Below are positions 6,879 through 8,495 of a stretch of 8,495 nucleotides of DNA, piece after piece. The notes below the pieces were generated by a model. That model had not been told where the DNA came from. It did not search any database and worked only from the letters and a program-made list of their open reading frames with translations. The stretch is from Eubacteriales bacterium. Lineage in GTDB: Bacteria > Bacillota > Clostridia > Christensenellales > UMGS416. Location: the NCBI GenBank assembly GCA_028709505.1, contig JAQVWW010000029.1:1-8495 (forward strand). Reading direction: 5' to 3'. The position numbers were made by a program, and so were the translations under genes. Every line of letters begins with the position of its first letter. The first letter of the stretch is position 1.

Positions 6879-7706
6879 ATGATCGAAATACCCGAAAGCC
6901 ATACGCTGGCCCGTCAGATCGCCCAAACCCTCCAGGGCAGGCGCGTTGCCCACGTCACGATTAACGCGTCGCCGCATAAGTTTGCCTTCTTCCATGGCGA
7001 CGCCGCCGACTATCCGACGCTGCTGACCGGCTGCACCGTGGACGGCGCCCGGGCGGTGGCCGGGCAGGTGGAAATAACGCTGGGCGATATACGCCTGACG
7101 CTGGGCGACGGCGCGTATCCCCGCCTTTACGCGGCGCCGGCCGCCGTGCCGGCCCGGCATCAGCTGCTGCTACGGTTCGACGACGACAGCGCGTTGGCCA
7201 TATCCACGCAGATGTACGGCTTCATTTCGGCGTTTCGCCATGGCGAAAACGACAATCCCTACTATCTGGTGGCCCGGGAAAAGCCCACGCCGCTGACCGA
7301 CGCCTTTGACGCCGCATACTTTGACGGGCTTTTTGGCGGCCTAAAGCCTAATTTAAGCGTAAAAGCCTTTTTGGCCACCGAACAGCGCATCCCCGGTTTG
7401 GGCAACGGCGTGCTGCAGGATATCCTCTTTACCGCCGGCATACATCCCAAGACCAAGCTTGCGGCGCTGGACGACGCCGACAGGGAGCGATTGTTCCGCA
7501 GCGTAAAAGGCACGCTGGCCGAGATGACGCGCCGGGGCGGACGCGATACCGAAAACGACTTGTTCGGCAGCGCCGGCGGATACCGTACGCAGCTATCCGG
7601 CAAGACGTGGAAGGAGCCTTGCCCGATATGCGGCGACGCAATCGTCCGCCAGGCCTATCTGGGCGGCAACGTGTATGTTTGCCCGGCCTGCCAGCCCGTC
7701 AAGTAG
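6879..7706 (+). CDS. Fpg/Nei-family DNA glycosylase-like protein lacking the usual catalytic residues
   Basis: The 275-residue protein has the layout of formamidopyrimidine-DNA glycosylase and endonuclease VIII: an N-terminal beta domain (about 1-130), the helix-two-turn-helix region (about 156-190, with IPGLGNGVLQDILF at 171-184 and the conserved N176), and a C-terminal zinc finger with C248, C251, C268 and C271. Classical members begin M-P-E-L-P-E and use the exposed proline as Schiff-base nucleophile. Here the start reads M-I-E-I-P-E, so E3, P5 and E6 are kept but the nucleophile is isoleucine. Q63 appears to replace the lysine near residue 57, and G263 stands where the zinc-finger arginine is expected. 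DNA binding is likely; base excision by the standard mechanism is doubtful. I recall clostridial homologues with the same MIEIPE start, so it is probably a real subfamily and not a decayed gene. It has its own promoter and terminator, so it is monocistronic. Confidence 0.88.
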   Translation: MIEIPESHTLARQIAQTLQGRRVAHVTINASPHKFAFFHGDAADYPTLLTGCTVDGARAVAGQVEITLGDIRLTLGDGAYPRLYAAPAAVPARHQLLLRFDDDSALAISTQMYGFISAFRHGENDNPYYLVAREKPTPLTDAFDAAYFDGLFGGLKPNLSVKAFLATEQRIPGLGNGVLQDILFTAGIHPKTKLAALDDADRERLFRSVKGTLAEMTRRGGRDTENDLFGSAGGYRTQLSGKTWKEPCPICGDAIVRQAYLGGNVYVCPACQPVK

Positions 7707-7724
7707 GGCGCGCCGCGGGAATGT

Positions 7725-7761
7725 AAAAAGCCGCCGCAAACGGATTTGCGGCGGCTTTTTT
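7725..7761. terminator. Strong bidirectional intrinsic terminator
   Basis: AAAAAGCCGCCGCAAA (7725-7740) pairs perfectly with 7745-7760 around a CGGA tetraloop, giving a 16-bp stem with an eight-base GC core. T6 (7756-7761) follows on the plus strand and A5 precedes it, so it works in both directions. It lies 18 bases after the Fpg-like stop and 32 bases from the end of the convergent EIIC gene, and should terminate both. Confidence 0.93.
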
Positions 7762-7793
7762 GGCGGCATTTTCTTTATTTTATTTCGCGGCGT

Positions 7794-8495
7794 TTAAAGT
7801 TCGTTGAGCTTCATGTCGCCGAACTTGATCCAGCCTTTTTTGCGCATAAACTCCGAGATGAGCAGCGACAGCGCCGCAGGAAAAACAAAGCACATCAAAA
7901 CGATGAGGATAAGCGCTTCCCAGCCGGGCATCGTCTGCGTCATCGTGGCGTAGGAGCCGATGGGTCCCACCAGCCCCGACGTGCCCATGCCGGCGCCCAT
8001 GCTGTTGTTGGTCATCTTCAACACCACTGTGGAAATGGGGCCCAGTATGATGGAAGTCAGCGTAGGCGGGATCCAGATAAGCGGCCGGCGCATGATGTTG
8101 CCAAATTGCAGCATCGACGTACCCACCCCCTGGGAAAGAAAGCCGCCCAGCTTGTTTTCGCGCCAGGAGGATACGGCAAAGCCGATCATCTGGGCCGAGC
8201 AGCCCACACATGCGGCGCCGGCGGCCAGACCATCCAGCCCCAGCGATATGGCGATGGCAGCCGAAGAGATGGGGGCGGTCAGCGCCAGCCCCATGACGGC
8301 CGAAACCACGATGCCCATGGGGAAAGGGTGCAGGTGCGTAGCCGTATTGACAAACGCGCCCAATGCGGGCATGAAATGGTTGATATAGGGGCCGACAAAA
8401 GTCCCGGCCAGACCGCCGGTGACGATGGTGACGATGGGTACCAGCACAATATCCACCGGCGTGCGCCCGGCGACGAGCGAACCCAGCTCAGCCCC
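7794..8495 (-). CDS. PfoR-type PTS EIIC-like membrane protein (5'-partial)
   Basis: The 233 visible residues are the C-terminal part of a polytopic membrane protein; the frame stays open to the window edge (GAELGSLVAG and on), so the start lies outside. Glycine- and alanine-rich hydrophobic segments alternate with the conserved-looking stretches HPFPMGIVVSAVMG, LTAPISSAAIAIS, GCSAQMIGFAVSSWRENK and NNSMGAGMGTSGLVGP. I recognise these as the PTS_EIIC_2 family, which includes PfoR, named as a regulator of perfringolysin in Clostridium perfringens. Members resemble the sugar-translocating IIC domain but are commonly encoded without IIA or IIB partners, so the transported substrate and any PTS coupling are unknown. 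The GTG at 8454-8456 is internal and not the start. The C-terminus (EFMRKKGWIKFGDMKLNEL) is short and basic, consistent with a cytoplasmic tail. It is convergent with the Fpg-like gene and functionally unrelated by context. Confidence 0.85.
   Translation of the reverse strand, partial: GAELGSLVAGRTPVDIVLVPIVTIVTGGLAGTFVGPYINHFMPALGAFVNTATHLHPFPMGIVVSAVMGLALTAPISSAAIAISLGLDGLAAGAACVGCSAQMIGFAVSSWRENKLGGFLSQGVGTSMLQFGNIMRRPLIWIPPTLTSIILGPISTVVLKMTNNSMGAGMGTSGLVGPIGSYATMTQTMPGWEALILIVLMCFVFPAALSLLISEFMRKKGWIKFGDMKLNEL

Noticed and set aside
1..8495. CRISPR array, tRNA, riboswitch, insertion sequence or phage defence genes
   Set aside because: No regularly spaced repeats, cloverleaf, known aptamer pattern, transposase motif or defence-type domain was seen on reading both strands; the genes are metabolic, envelope or DNA-repair-like.

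Overview
The window is an 8.5 kb piece of a GC-rich bacterial chromosome with ordinary housekeeping and accessory metabolic genes. The best guess is a high-GC member of the Clostridia (Firmicutes). The grounds are strong Shine-Dalgarno sites (a perfect AGGAGG at 6864-6869), a Firmicute-type pyrimidine-nucleoside phosphorylase, a PfoR-type EIIC membrane protein, and a divergent Fpg-like protein beginning MIEIPE of a kind I recall mainly from clostridia. No rRNA, tRNA, insertion sequence, phage gene or CRISPR array was seen, and genus cannot be assigned from the sequence alone.

Positions 1-5202 (+ strand) form a tight four-gene run: pyrimidine-nucleoside phosphorylase (pdp, 5' end outside the window), UTP-glucose-1-phosphate uridylyltransferase (galU), a methylthioadenosine/S-adenosylhomocysteine deaminase-type amidohydrolase (mtaD), and a large unrecognised lipoprotein. 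The first three are joined by 4-base ATGA stop/start overlaps, and the lipoprotein follows 19 bases later with its own good ribosome binding site. Two of the four act on nucleosides and one on a sugar nucleotide, so the run looks like a salvage and sugar-phosphate operon with a cell-envelope gene at its tail. The run is followed by about 180 bases of GC-rich non-coding DNA and a strong bidirectional hairpin terminator at 5386-5418.

Positions 5487-7706 hold a divergent pair. The minus-strand gene is a Gfo/Idh/MocA-fold protein that closely resembles glycoside hydrolase family 109 (NAD-dependent alpha-N-acetylgalactosaminidase). The plus-strand gene is an Fpg/Nei-fold DNA glycosylase relative. 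Their promoters can be read in the roughly 130-base divergent spacer: TATAAT with a 17-base spacer to TTGCGG for the minus-strand gene, and an extended -10 (TGCTATACT) for the plus-strand gene. The minus-strand promoter fixes the GH109-like start at 6746, because the longer candidate start lies inside its own -10 box.

A second strong bidirectional terminator (7725-7761) separates the Fpg-like gene from the convergent, 5'-truncated PfoR-type EIIC membrane protein (7794-8495, minus).

The most unusual item is the Fpg-like protein. It keeps the helix-two-turn-helix region and the four-cysteine zinc finger, yet the N-terminal catalytic proline, the lysine expected near residue 57 and the zinc-finger arginine of classical Fpg/Nei enzymes all appear to be missing. 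Second is the envelope lipoprotein, which looks like an AMIN-like plus SPOR-like plus beta-propeller arrangement. No complete undescribed multi-gene system is evident.
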